This document shows, piece by piece, positions 1-9,724 of a stretch of 64,000 nt of DNA. Below the pieces are notes generated by a model. It did not search any database. It saw only the letters and a list, made by a program, of their open reading frames with translations, and was not told the origin of the DNA. This DNA is from Trichobilharzia szidati (taxonomy: Eukaryota; Platyhelminthes; Trematoda; Strigeidida; Schistosomatidae). A program made the translations under genes and the position numbers. The stretch's first letter is position 1; every line of letters begins with the position of its first letter. The stretch spans positions 26,174,804 to 26,238,803 of the forward strand of contig OX235277.1 in NCBI GenBank assembly GCA_944472155.2. The letters are read 5' to 3'.

Positions 1-139
1 CTAGAACAGGTGCTTTGACGATATCTGATGGTACTTTATTGATCGCATCTAGCAATGGCAACCAGAAATCGTATTTCAACCCTATTTGGAACTCATCAGC
101 TTAGTGACTCTATTCCCTGCTGACTGTCTAACCCCGCTG

Positions 140-300
140 TTTTTGCTTTGAATGCCAAGTAGCTTAGTCTCTAAGGCTTTGAGATTATATAAACGATGGG
201 TAGTGGGTTCGAGTGTCATTGGAGGCATGATCGTTCGCTGTCGAGATGTAGGTAAATCGACATAATAAGCCCCAAAATAGGACGTAATGTTCTTCCCTCA
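140..300 (+). repeat. Decayed hammerhead-retroposon remnant (possible)
   Basis: A Pol III B-box-like stretch (gtgggttcgagtgtc, near 206-220) is followed by ccccaaaataggacgtaatg (272-291), which resembles the helix II/GAAA half of the Smalpha hammerhead. The 5' core is not recognisable. It could be a worn Smalpha or family-A copy, or chance similarity. Confidence 0.3.
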
Positions 301-384
301 TTCTAGTGTTAGCGTCAGTTCCTAACAAAGTTCTTCAAAATTAAGATTATTGATATTTTCAAGCTTTGGTGTGTAAGGATTAGA

Positions 385-595
385 TCTGTTGTTTCACGAG
401 TTTGACCAAGGGTTGATATCAGTCAGAGAACCATAGAAAACTAGCACGCACCCATTGCCAGGGTTCGAACCCCAACCTTCTGGCTAAAAGGCAAGCTAGC
501 TCGTATACCATTCAGCCACTGAGACCCAACTCCTCAATGGCCAGTCCACGAATTCTAACTTCCACCATTTCGTTATTTTAGCACGACTGGCACCA
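385..595 (-). mobile_element. Family-A retroposon, ribozyme deleted
   Basis: On the minus strand this has the family leader (gaattcgtggactggccatt), an A-box-like tRNA segment (tctcagtggctgaatggtat), a B box (ggggttcgaaccctgg) and the family 3' end. The roughly 45-60 bases that hold the hammerhead in other copies are missing between gtgcgtgc and tagttttc. This is a natural ribozyme-minus copy of the repeat seen near 5, 14, 28, 48, 57, 58 and 61 kb. Confidence 0.7.
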
Positions 596-599
596 ACCA

Positions 600-955
600 A
601 TGACATCAGTGGGACATCCATCCTCATACTTGACATTTCTTCTATTTATGATTGTTATGCTTTCAAAGTTAAATGAGTATCACCCTCTGTGATTATCATA
701 TTCGCTGATACATATGACGATATACTGACTACAGTTCATGACTATCATGAGAAGACTGGATTAGTGTCTACGTCATGCGAGTACAATATTCTGCGTCCTT
801 GTGTGTGTGTATGGAATGGGCACGCATTGAGGATAACACTGAGTAATATCGCGTGAAACCCGAATGAGAAACGACGATTCGGTGCGAAGATATCTTTGAG
901 CTGACTGATGTCTTCCTAAATTCTCTGAATAATCTTAACTTCATTAGGAAACACG
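600..955. other. No gene recognised
   Basis: AT-rich sequence with a short GT run near 800. Short frames occur on the minus strand but have no recognisable motif. I see nothing functional. Confidence 0.5.
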
Positions 956-959
956 AAAT

Positions 960-1553
960 ACCTAGTTGTGACTCCATTATGGATAAGATTTTATTTGGAT
1001 AAATCACACAGTGGTGTTATACGGTAATATTAAATGATGATCAAGTTTCGAGCACAAATTATTATTACCACTCATAATCATCTCGAGTCACTACTCACAC
1101 AACTTCTTTCCTTCGTTTATATACATGAGTGAAATTGATGATTAGACATTTGAATAAAAATCAATATGAGATAATGTACATTCAGAAATAATAATACGAG
1201 TGTTATTGATGAATTGCAATTAGATGGGAAATAAGACGAGTGTTTTTATAGTCATAATAAGTTACTTCTTAGAATGTTGTGAAGTGCTTGAATTGAAATA
1301 GAATTTTGAGATTATTTATTATCCTCTTCTGATTTGACTGACTGACTGGTGGTAATAATATCTTCCATGTATATCTCTGCTATTTGCATTGAGTCATTTC
1401 TGTTGCATGTGTTGAGTGTAGACTCAATGGACCAGGTAGGATGCAGTAATCAACCTCTCTCTCCACCTACCTATGTTACTCTTTAGAATTTTAACCCTAT
1501 CCCACCTTATTGTGTGGTTGTTTGTTAATGCGTGAAGTGCAATTGCCGAGCTT
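960..1553 (-). repeat. PLE-A terminal repeat, inverted copy
   Basis: This is the reverse complement of 2110-2720. Read on the minus strand it carries the last part of the PLE-A coding tail and the 3' UTR, ending in the conserved block with a TCGAAAC-like hammerhead 3' half. With the direct copy it encloses the short PLE-A coding remnant, forming a palindromic element. Similarity to the other arm is high but not perfect, so the copy is old. Confidence 0.8.
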
Positions 1554-1554
1554 G

Positions 1555-1613
1555 GACATTTAACTAAGCCTGCCTTAACCGTTAAAGGATGAGGCAGGCT
1601 TAGTTAAGTGTCT
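1555..1613. repeat. Central hairpin of the palindromic PLE-A
   Basis: Left arm ttaactaagcctgcct is matched by right arm aggcaggcttagttaa with a short spacer. The hairpin lies where the inverted terminal repeat meets the forward coding remnant. A related sequence (ggcctagttaagtgtctg) is at the same place in the palindromic PLE-A near 34085. Confidence 0.7.
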
Positions 1614-1628
1614 GTCTAACAAACCGAG

Positions 1629-2105
1629 CCATAGCACTAAGTAGCACAAAAAAACACCTAAATGACGACATAAAACAGTCAGAAGAAGTGTTGGTGTTGA
1701 ATAACTATCCTATAAAATTCATTAGCGAGATCACTAAAGGCCAAAAACAAAATGAAAATAATTATGGAACTAGTAATGATAACATAAATAAGAGAGAATA
1801 TAAGGCATCCACTGTTATACCATATAAGGAAGGGACATCTGAGGCTCTACGTAGGATTCTTAATAAAGCAGCAATTAGGGTGGCATTCAAACCTGCAAAC
1901 TTACTCTGATAGGACAATCTCTGTAGGTTAAAGGACCCTGTTGACCCAATTAAACAAAGTAATATAATTTACAAAATACCTTGCAATGACTGTGAAGTCA
2001 ATTACATAGGTCAAACTAGTAGGTTGGCGGGTAGTCAGATTATCAGAACATAAGAATTTAGCTAAGGGAAAACTGACTGAGCCTGAAAAGATAAGTAATT
2101 TAGAA
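1629..2105 (+). pseudogene. PLE-A C-terminal remnant: linker and GIY-YIG endonuclease
   Basis: The remnant encodes the end of a Penelope-like polyprotein. After an LNNYP motif comes an Asn-rich linker, VIPYKEGTSEALRRILNKA, then IIYKIPCNDCEVNYIGQTSR, the GIY-YIG nuclease signature with a Cys pair. The RT domain is absent, frames change near 1910 and 2030, and there are stops, so it is not functional. The GIY-YIG domain of PLEs nicks target DNA for integration; that role is family knowledge. Confidence 0.8.
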
Positions 2106-2109
2106 AAAA

Positions 2110-2720
2110 GCTCGGCAATTGCACTTCACGCATTAACAAACAACCACACAATAAGGTGGGATAGGGTTAAAATTCTAAAGAGTAACATAGGTAGGTGGAG
2201 AGAGAGGTTGATTACTGCATCCTACCTGGTCCATTGAGTCTACACCCAACACATGCAACAGAAATGACTCAATGCAAATACCAGAGATATGTATGGAAGA
2301 TATTATTACCACCAGTCAGTCAGTCAAATCACAGGAGGATTATAAATAATCTCAAAATTCTATTTCAATTCAAACACATCACAACATTCTAACAAGTTAC
2401 TTATTATGACTATAAAAACACCCGTTTTTATTTCCCATCTAATTGTATTTGATCAATAACACTCGTATTATTATTTCTGAATGTACATTATCCCATATTG
2501 ATTTTTATTGAAATATCTAATCAGCAATTCCACTCATGCATACAAATGAAGCAGGAAAGTTGTGTGACTTGATATGATTATGAGCGGTAATAATTTGTTT
2601 TGGAAACGTGGTCATCAGTAAATATTGGTGTATAACACTGTGTGACTTATCTAAATAAAATCTTATCCATAATGGAGTTATACTCTACCGCCACAGTACC
2701 CAAGTTTTATACTTATATCA
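2110..2720 (+). repeat. PLE-A terminal repeat, direct copy
   Basis: Forward copy of the PLE-A 3' end, sharing gtgggatagggttaaaattc, a cagtcagtcagtcaaatcac stretch and a terminal block that ends near cttatatca. It matches 960-1553 in inverse orientation and 19740-20360 and 34600-35210 in the same orientation. Confidence 0.8.
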
Positions 2721-2724
2721 TAAT

Positions 2725-3520
2725 ACCTAGCTGTGAAATAGTGGAAAAAACTACCCAGAAAGAGAATAGCAAGCATAAATAACAATCAACTGAATAAAGT
2801 ATCATTTCTCACTTGTTATTTTGAAATGAAATTATATCATACACATTAGTTAAAAATAGGAAAATGTTAGAGAGAAGGAGGCTGGTGGGGAAAAAGGCTT
2901 AAATGAAACCAGTCGAAATCCCCATTTGCTTTTTACATCAGACAATCAATCTTTTAGCCTGAAAGGGACAAATATAAAACACAAAGAAATGGAAAGAAGA
3001 AGAAGGAATTTCTCTATCTCGACTGACTAACTGACTGATATCAACTCACAGAAACTATTCCCTATGGGATAAAAAACAACAAACGATAATAACAGTAATA
3101 CTTGTGGGGAAAAATAATAATTTTCAATTTCTATGCAAATTTGATTGCCAAAAATGGATAATCAATAAAACTGTCTAGGGGGGTTTGTGTGTGTGTGTGT
3201 TTGTCTGCTGACTAAAGTTTCTATTTTTTGAGTAGACACTGTGATCGGTTATGCAATATTGATTTTTCATTGCTTTAATTCCGAGTGTGGAACATAGGTC
3301 AGCAAGCTCTGAAATGTTCAGCAGTGGAGGGGGGGTAGTATTTATTTAAAGGAGTTCTGGGCACCCAGCTAACCTTCTAACTTTTCCGGGCTTTCTATTG
3401 GCTAGATCATTTTTAGAAGTGCATCATCACCCAGGAAGAATTGAATGAGGAGCATTCTACCACACACTAGTTTACACTACTTGTTCTCCCCATAAGTAGT
3501 GAATAAACAGTGGAATAGAT
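2725..3520. other. No gene recognised; short GT microsatellite
   Basis: A (GT)n tract lies at about 3185-3202. The rest is AT-rich with no recognisable coding motif or repeat family. Confidence 0.5.
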
Positions 3521-3525
3521 TTTCA

Positions 3526-4200
3526 CAGATAAATTGAAGATGAATTAAGCATTGTATAAGGATACCTTGATTGAAAATAGCTATCCCGACAAATTTATCA
3601 AGAAACACATGATAAAGAAGACGGAAAACGACTACTCACTATCCGTAAACAAGAAGCCTTTATACACACGACTGCAATTCAAGGGCGATATGCCAAGCGA
3701 GATAATTACGAAGAAATTGAGAAGATCATTTCAAAGAACTTTTAATGCTGGCGAACTACACGTATTATTCTCTACACGACCGATGGTGCTACCTCGATTG
3801 AAAGATGAAGTACCTAGACTAGCCACTTCAAATGGTATCTACCAATTCAATTACAACTGTGCTTGTGGAGCGAGTTATATTGGCCGTCGCTCTAGGAACT
3901 TGATTTTTCGTGCTCGAGAACATCTCCCACTATGGCTAAGTAAAGGTGTAGTTAAAACTATTAACAGCTGGATATTAAACAATCTGGTGCAAACCGGTCA
4001 CAAAGCCAGCCAGCGTGGAAGAATCCTTCTCCATAATATACAAAATCGTCGAAGCACCACATGCTCCAAACAGCACAGGCTATTGCAATTCGCCTCAAAC
4101 AACCAGTGCTCTGTGTCCAAAAGAAACAAGTCCAGCCCCTACTACCGCCCTGGCCAGCCCTCAGTAGAAACTATAAACTCATGAATTTGTACCATTACCT
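3526..4200 (+). pseudogene. PLE-C remnant: linker and GIY-YIG endonuclease
   Basis: A 210-codon open stretch (3552-4184) reads through the PLE region between RT and endonuclease (LIENSYPDKFIKKHM, LQFKGDMPSEI), then the nuclease: IYQFNYNCACGASYIGRRSR followed by REHLPLWLSKG. Tyr of YIG, the downstream Arg and the Cys pair are present. After about 4015 the frame slips, so the C-terminal helix region is only recognisable in another frame. A close relative is at 37115-37960. No RT is present; the copy is 5'-truncated. Confidence 0.85.
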
Positions 4201-4348
4201 TTCCTAAATCTTCTGACATTCAGTTTATTGTATGTTGATGCTGTTCAGCTGTAATTTATCAATATTATTGATTTGATGTTATTTAAACAGCATTAATGTC
4301 GTTCATAAGACTAATGCATTCATTCATTATAATGTATATATAATTGTA

Positions 4349-4389
4349 GAACCTGATGATGAATTTATCGAAAAGAGTACTCTTTGTTC
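4349..4389 (+). ncRNA. Hammerhead-like ribozyme at PLE-C 3' end
   Basis: Helix I strands GAAC (4349-4352) and GTTC (4386-4389) pair fully. The first core segment CTGATGA (4353-4359) matches the CUGANGA consensus, GAA is at 4370-4372, and helix III is the palindrome AAGAGTACTCTT (4373-4384). Helix II (4360-4369) is poor, with a U/C mismatch at the first pair. Other PLE-C copies have compensated helix I changes. It is probably an inactive copy of an ancestral ribozyme. Confidence 0.6.
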
Positions 4390-4399
4390 CGTGTCTATT

Positions 4400-4670
4400 C
4401 TTTTAAAATTGAAAAACCAAAATGGCTGAACAAAAAAAGAACTTGAATGACACGAGCGTAGGGTGAAATCCACAAAAAATTTAAACTCATTATTTTATAC
4501 AGATAATGTTTTAAAAGTTTAACGGTCAGGAAATTGAATATTTCCGATCGAAAGTCAAATGAAATCATAAAAAATCACAATCCTTCTTTTTCCCTTGAGT
4601 TTTTCACTTTTTCTGTCCCTGTTCTCCATTCCCATCTCTTTTTACATTCGATAATCTATAGTATTTTATT
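4400..4670. other. No gene recognised
   Basis: AT-rich sequence with no readable motif. Confidence 0.5.
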
Positions 4671-4672
4671 TT

Positions 4673-5214
4673 CAAGTATTAGTTTTTGCAGGGATTTTGT
4701 TTAATCCGTTGGAGTATTTCATCATGAACTGACATTGGCTCTCTAACTCATGATGGAATCCTCCAACCAATCAAACAAAATCTCTACAAAAAAAAAACCA
4801 TTTACTTGAAAATTGGTCTGGTGCTCACTAGTGACTGGCTCTATTCAAGTAGGTAGTTACCTGGGGTTCTAGTGAGAAGCCTTGACCAGTAGGGTACAGA
4901 AGGTTGAAGGTGAGGACAGTTGCTCATCGAAGAAGACATTGTGAAGTGGTCGCGTTATATCGTGAATTGGTAGAAGTTGGAATTCATGGACTGGTCATTG
5001 GATCGGGTCCCAGTGGCTGATGAACGGTCTACGAGCAGGCTTGCCTTTTCGCCAGAAGTTCCTAGGTTCAAGGCGTAGCTGTGGGGTGGATGCGTACTGG
5101 TGTAGAGTCATAAACTAGGCTGACGAAACAGCTGTCCAGTACTCCCTTGCAAGTTTTCCAATGGTTCTCTAACTGATGTCAGCTCATAACGAAATCCTTC
5201 AACCAATTAAATTA
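4673..5214 (+). mobile_element. Family-A hammerhead retroposon with inverted tail
   Basis: It opens with an inverted copy of the family 3' end (4673-4745) followed by a direct piece of the same end (to about 4815). The full unit follows: leader ctcactagtgactggctcta, a conserved gtgaggacag segment, A-box-like gggtcccagtggctgatgaa, a worn B box, the hammerhead region (5091-5155) and the 3' end (tgtcagctcataacgaaatc). The ribozyme core is mutated (GTGTAGA in place of CTGANGA), but the palindrome ACAGCTGT and helix I (GTACTG/CAGTAC) survive. Confidence 0.75.
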
Positions 5215-5215
5215 C

Positions 5216-5386
5216 TTATCTTCACGGGGTCAGTCATTCTAACGTTAGCTAAATTCTGACACTCTGATTACTCCTGATCTGCTAGTTTGAAATATGCAGT
5301 TTACTTAATTCACAGTCATTGGAAGGCATCTAGTAAATTATATTATTCTGTCTATTTGGGTCAACAGGGTTCTTTAAAAGACCCTG
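5216..5386 (-). pseudogene. PLE-A GIY-YIG fragment
   Basis: On the minus strand the sequence follows the PLE-A endonuclease: a segment equivalent to DPVDPIKQ, a decayed Cys pair and a stretch ending at the tgaccc...aagataagt boundary. It is short and without an open frame. Confidence 0.6.
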
Positions 5387-5389
5387 GAA

Positions 5390-5730
5390 TTATACGCCAT
5401 CACAGTGCACAAGTTCTATTCTTTTATCAACAATTTTAACCTAATTTTATGAACTTTTCTCAGGAAATTGGAAAAAAATAATACAACTGGTTATTAAAGT
5501 GTGATTTGGATGGAACAGTATATTAATTCAAACGATATCTTATTGCCAATCAATAATTAACTTGAAGATACTGCACACAGAGGTTAAATACTCTGCAATT
5601 GAGAATATGCTAAGAATTCTACACTACGTATTATCGTATGATAAGGCTATGATCGCAATTAAAGACACTCATCAAGTTAAGAAATAAATTCAAAGATTAT
5701 CCCATTGTATGTGAGGAGACCTACTCACTG
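5390..5730. other. No gene recognised
   Basis: AT-rich, no recognisable family. Confidence 0.5.
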
Positions 5731-5734
5731 ATGT

Positions 5735-5940
5735 GACATTGACTAGAGATGGTTCTAAAATTCATGGACCACTGGATTCCTTTCGAGTGCCTCAATATTC
5801 AACAAACTGGCCTTATAACCTGGAAGTCCTGTGTTCGCTCGCCTATAGGTGCACTGATGGGTGCACGCTGATGAAAAGTCCAAAACTAGGACGAAACAGA
5901 TGTCCGGTAACTAATATCAGTTTGCGATCAAATCTAAAAC
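5735..5940 (+). mobile_element. Family-A retroposon remnant with ribozyme
   Basis: Leader (attcatggaccactggattc), tRNA-like part and hammerhead region are recognisable though diverged. Around 5866-5910 are CTGATGA, a helix II made of AGTCC and GGAC, and CGAAACAGATGTCCGG. Helix III is no longer palindromic (ACAGATGT). An apparent 92-codon frame here is a by-product of the repeat, not a gene. Confidence 0.65.
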
Positions 5941-6017
5941 TACTCAGGGGGAATCAACAAAAAACACTTGCAATAATTGCAAAAAATAACTGGATACTTT
6001 TCTATAGTTGATTTGTA

Positions 6018-6945
6018 AAGACTAGTTTTGACATTGTCAGTTTATACACACGTATACCAATAAATATGGCTATAGAGGCAGTCACAAACGAACTCATTTC
6101 TGACCAAGAACTCGAACTTAGGATGAAAGTGCCACTTGAGAACATAATGCTGAGGGTTCAGCTGTGCCTGACTTCCACAGTATTTAAATTCCAAGGGAAG
6201 ATATACAAACAAACTGAGGGAGTTGCTATGGGATCACCAATATCCCCGGTTGTAGCAGATATTATTTCATGGATAGGTGGGAAACATAGCGATTGAAACG
6301 TTCACCGCCAACCCAAAAGTATGGTGTAGGTATGTAGATGACACATTCACTGTACTTAGGACACAAGATATAGATAGATTTTTCAAACACATTAACTCAA
6401 AGGTGGAGGCAATTCAATTCACTTATGAACTGGAAAGTTAGGAAGGGGAAGTGCCAGTGTTAGATTGCAGTGTAGAAAGGAAAGAAGATGGGAAGTTAAA
6501 CTCTAGTGTTTACAGTTAACCTCCACACTCAAACAGATGTTTGGATTTCCAATTATCTCACTCTACGTCAGTAAAAATAGGATTGGTGAAATGTTTAAGT
6601 AGTAGAGCACAAAAACTAAGTAGAAACAAGGAAAATCTAAAACAGGAACTGACACACATAAAAGAAGCCTTGAGACTTAATAATTACCCGGATAAATTAA
6701 TCAAGAAATATGTAAGGAAACGTAAGAATAAAATAAATAATGATGGTAGCGATAGTGGTAATAACCATAAAAATAATAATAATAGTGATAATAATAATAA
6801 TATTAATGATGACACCAACAATAAGGAATCTAAATCATCAGTAGTAATTCCATACAAGGAAGGAACGTCGGAAACCTTATGCAGAATTCTTAACAAGGCA
6901 GGAGTAAAAATGGCTGGCACTCAAACACACAAGGTCAATTAGAAA
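6018..6945 (+). pseudogene. PLE-B reverse transcriptase and linker remnant
   Basis: RT motif A (SFDIVSLYTRIP) begins near 6020 and motif B (EGVAMGSPISPVVADI) is at about 6217-6264; a frameshift follows, and motif C (WCRYVDDTF) reads in another frame near 6320. The thumb continues with LDCSVERKEDGKLNSSVYS and LDFQLSHSTSVKIGLVKCLS, then the linker LNNYPDKLIKKYVRKRKNK and a long Asn/Asp-rich run (6740-6830). RT fingers are missing, so the copy is 5'-truncated. The same family is at 15187-16775 (minus) and 45297-46700. Confidence 0.85.
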
Positions 6946-6949
6946 CAAG

Positions 6950-7190
6950 CTTTGTCGGCTAAAGGATCAGTCCTGTGGAGCCTTTCAAACAAAACAATTT
7001 AGTTTATATAATACCCTGCCTGCAATGACTGTCAGGTCAAATATACATAGATCAAAGTAGTAGAACACAGTCAGTCAAACTAGCCGTGCATAAAAACCTA
7101 GCAGCAAAATCTAGATTAGTTGACCCGAATAAGATAAGAAATCTAGAGAATAGTTCAGCTATAGCACTCACTACATGCAGTTACGCACAA
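6950..7190 (+). pseudogene. PLE-B GIY-YIG endonuclease remnant
   Basis: Continuation of the PLE-B polyprotein: a CNDCQVKYIDQSSRT-like signature in which Gly of YIG is replaced by Asp, then HKNLAAKSRLVDPNKIRNLE. Frames shift at least twice. The missing Gly and the frameshifts mean no active nuclease. Confidence 0.75.
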
Positions 7191-7575
7191 CCATACAATA
7201 GGATTTGATGGGATAAGATGACAGTTTTAAAATCTAATGTCACAGGGTGGAGGGAGAGATTGATAACGGAAGCTGTGTTTATTGAATCAACTGCAAACAC
7301 GTGTAGTAAGAATGATTCAACACCTGTCCCAGATACCTGAGAAATTCTATTACCTCTACGACAGCGAAAAGGAGAGAATAAAGGAAACTATAAAACTCAA
7401 GTTTCGAAGTCGTGTGATTATAATTGATGGAATGATTATGAACAGTAATAAATTTTGTTCGAAACGTCATTCAGTAAATAATACTGTTTCACTGTGTGGT
7501 ATATCTAATAAACAAACTAATATGGAATTACTTACTACCATAGTGCCCAAGTTCTACACATATATTAAAGATTAG
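7190..7575 (+). repeat. PLE-B 3' terminal region
   Basis: Shared with 46290-46700 and, inverted, with 15187-15560 and 45297-45660. A GAACA/TGTTC helix is followed by CGAAACGTC (7460-7468), the shape of a hammerhead helix II and 3' core with a two-base-pair helix III; the 5' core (ATTATGA) is degenerate. Ends near 7575 after the conserved caagttctacacatatat. Confidence 0.7.
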
Positions 7576-7862
7576 TTCTGTTTTTACGAGTTGATCTTGG
7601 ATTGATATCGGTTAGAGAAGCATTGAAAACCAGAGAGAAGTTAGAATTCATGGGCTGACCATTGAGGAGTCGGGTACCAGTGGCTGATGAATAGTCTACG
7701 AACTCGCTAGCCTTGTAACCAGAGGGTCCTGGTTCCGAACCATTGCAGTGGGTCCGTACTGACGATGATTCCCAAACTAAGCTGACGAAACAGCTATCTA
7801 GTACTGCAGTACTGGCTTTCAATGGTTCTCTAACTGATATCAATCCGTGATCAACTCATGAT
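7576..7862 (+). mobile_element. Family-A retroposon with inverted tail
   Basis: Bases 7576-7640 are the family 3' end in reverse orientation; they join the leader (agttagaattcatgggctga), A-box-like and B-box-like segments (gtcctggttccgaacc) and a damaged hammerhead (about 7750-7805). The 3' end runs to about 7860. It has the same inverted-tail layout as 4673-5214. Confidence 0.7.
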
Positions 7863-7959
7863 AATTAGATACATTTGATTTTGATTTTTTCTGTGCGTTA
7901 GTTTGTTCTCCTTATCAGTTAATTTAACAAATAGCTATCTGATTCAGTAGATTTCTAGT

Positions 7960-8110
7960 GAGAAATGAGTCATTGGTTCAGTGGTAGAAAGCTCACGAAC
8001 CAAGCGTCACGTGGTCCAGGGATGGACCCTCGGCTGATGCTCCCCCCCCACTAAACTTCACTAAGCCGGAAGGAAGGCCAGTAAAGAAGGAGGGATTGGG
8101 CGTGAGGCTG
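7960..8110 (+). repeat. tRNA-like repeat fragment
   Basis: The stretch cattggttcagtggtagaaa resembles a eukaryotic tRNA-Gly 5' half with its A box, but no complete cloverleaf follows. Near 8101 the palindromic gtgaggctggcaacctcac occurs. It is probably the head of a SINE or retroelement 5' end; the family is not identified. Confidence 0.4.
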
Positions 8111-8229
8111 GCAACCTCACCCTGTAAAAATAAACACCACTGCTACCGAAACTTCAAAGCCCGAACTTGAAGTCTTATGATCCACTAGGGAGAAGTTGTG
8201 GTCAACTAGTAGGATCTACTAGGTCGAGT

Positions 8230-8460
8230 GTGACGGCAAATACTCACCAATGACACTGGCTGGTGGTCACGCTAAAATCACGAAATGGTAGATGTTGGTA
8301 GTTTCGAACTCCCGGTGGTTGCTTACCTCCTGAAGAGTCTCAGGCTAGGACGAAACAACCAGCTATCCTTTACTCACTCTTCTTTTCGTCTAAATGACAT
8401 CTATCCATGATCAAGCTTGTAACCGATCAAATCCCTAAGAAACTGACTCTTGATAATTGT
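8230..8460 (+). mobile_element. Family-A retroposon fragment
   Basis: Contains the leader segment near the ctggtggtcacgct stretch, a worn B box (gtttcgaactcccgg) and a hammerhead region (8330-8375) with intact CTGAAGA and GACGAAAC but a disrupted helix III (ACAACCAGCTAT). Confidence 0.55.
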
Positions 8461-8920
8461 GAATAGTAATCAAACTGTAAAGCTTTCCAATGACCTCGAG
8501 ATTCAGACAATTTTTGTTATTGTTCCTAAGTGTTGCGTGTCAATTACACACTCATCTACATAAATGACATACATGAACACAGACACATAGACACATACAT
8601 GCACACATACAGTCACACAAACGCTTACAAATGCCAAGTAGAAATAACCGAGGAGATAATGTATTACTAAAAATAAAGACTCAGGATATGTTTAAGATTA
8701 ACATCCATCCCTTCATCCATCCATTATTACTAAATAATGCATTTCAGTAGTATCCGCCCATCAATCATATTTTTAGTATATATTGGAGAATGTTTATGAA
8801 ACAGTAAACAACATTAATTCGTTAGGGTGGTTCTGGGAATAAATGGGTAAAATCTAAATGCATTAATAAAAAAGCATATTATTTAATTTCCTTATTTTCT
8901 CCTCAAAATATTGCTCAGTC

Positions 8921-8965
<45 letters not shown>

Positions 8966-8999
8966 TATGCAATGATTGGCATATACAAGAGATTTAATT
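8461..8999. repeat. No gene; CA-rich stretch and (TA)n microsatellite
   Basis: A CACA/ACAT-rich stretch lies at about 8540-8635 and a pure (TA)n run at about 8923-8962. Nothing coding is recognisable. Confidence 0.7.
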
Positions 9000-9002
9000 G
9001 TT

Positions 9003-9420
9003 ATCCCTACAAGTTACAGGTTTGGTCACTAGCTAACACCAGTTAGAGAACTATAGGGAAACCAGAGCTTACTTGACAATTGTTTCATCCTAGTTCCGGA
9101 CTCATCAACAGTGAGAACCTATTTGGGTTTCGAATCCAGGACCTTCCGAATACAAGGCTAGCTATTAGTTCCGGGGTCAATGGCCCCTTGAACTCTAACT
9201 TCTGCCGATCCGCGACACATATGTAGTGCAACCGACAGTCAATGTTCTGTTTTGCTCGACTTGTTGTATCCTATGGGTCATAACTTCGTAGTAGAACCCC
9301 ATACATTCCAACCTTAAGTCATTTGATAGTGAGTATTAGATCAATTTTCATGTGTTGGTTTTTGTATGAATTTGACTGGTGATCAGTGGTTCTCAAACTG
9401 ATGTCTGAAATTCACATTGG
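9003..9420 (-). mobile_element. Family-A retroposon, minus strand, more than one unit
   Basis: Read on the minus strand, the tail of one unit (ending near 9340) runs directly into the leader of the next (ctaatactcactatcaaatg), then the tRNA-like part, B box, hammerhead (9070-9114) and 3' end. The junction shows that units were once tandem. Confidence 0.7.
9070..9114 (-). ncRNA. Hammerhead-like ribozyme, family A
   Basis: Minus strand: core TTGATGA (9102-9108, C3 changed to U), a GTCC...GGAT-type helix II, GAA, then helix III ACAATTGT (9076-9083). Compared with the usual ACAGCTGT, two mirror changes keep the palindrome, as expected if helix III pairing was selected. Helix I is weakened. Confidence 0.55.
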
Positions 9421-9422
9421 CA

Positions 9423-9477
<55 letters not shown>
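9423..9477. repeat. (AT)n microsatellite
   Basis: About 55 bases of almost pure alternating TA/AT between a family-A retroposon and a PLE-A terminal fragment. Confidence 0.95.
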
Positions 9478-9479
<2 letters not shown>

Positions 9480-9480
<1 letters not shown>

Positions 9481-9675
9481 GAACTTGGGCGGTGTGGTAG
9501 AGCATAATTCCATTATGGAGAAAATCTTGTTTTGATAAAATCTCTCACAGTGTCATATAGTAAGTAATATTTACTGATGACCACATTTCGAGCACAATGC
9601 GAAACTGCTCTTAAACATTTTAAGACACTATTCACACGACTTTCCAACTACGTTTATATATATGAGTATATCATA
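9480..9675 (-). repeat. Solo PLE-A terminal fragment
   Basis: Minus-strand copy of the outer PLE-A terminal block (taattccattatgg, cacagtg, actgatgaccacatttcgag). No adjacent PLE coding sequence remains. Confidence 0.7.
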
Positions 9676-9724
9676 TGTGAGGATACTGGGTAGTTAAAGG
9701 ATACAGTAATAAGACGAATTGGCT

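Noticed and set aside
5733..6011. 92-codon frame
   Set aside because: Most of it is a diverged family-A retroposon, including its ribozyme.
6684..6920. Leu-rich minus-strand frame that looks like a membrane protein
   Set aside because: It is the antisense of the Asn/Asp-rich PLE-B linker (AAT repeats read as Leu/Ile).
8540..8635. CRISPR or tandem array
   Set aside because: Only a CACA-rich low-complexity stretch, without regular repeats and spacers; the genome is eukaryotic.
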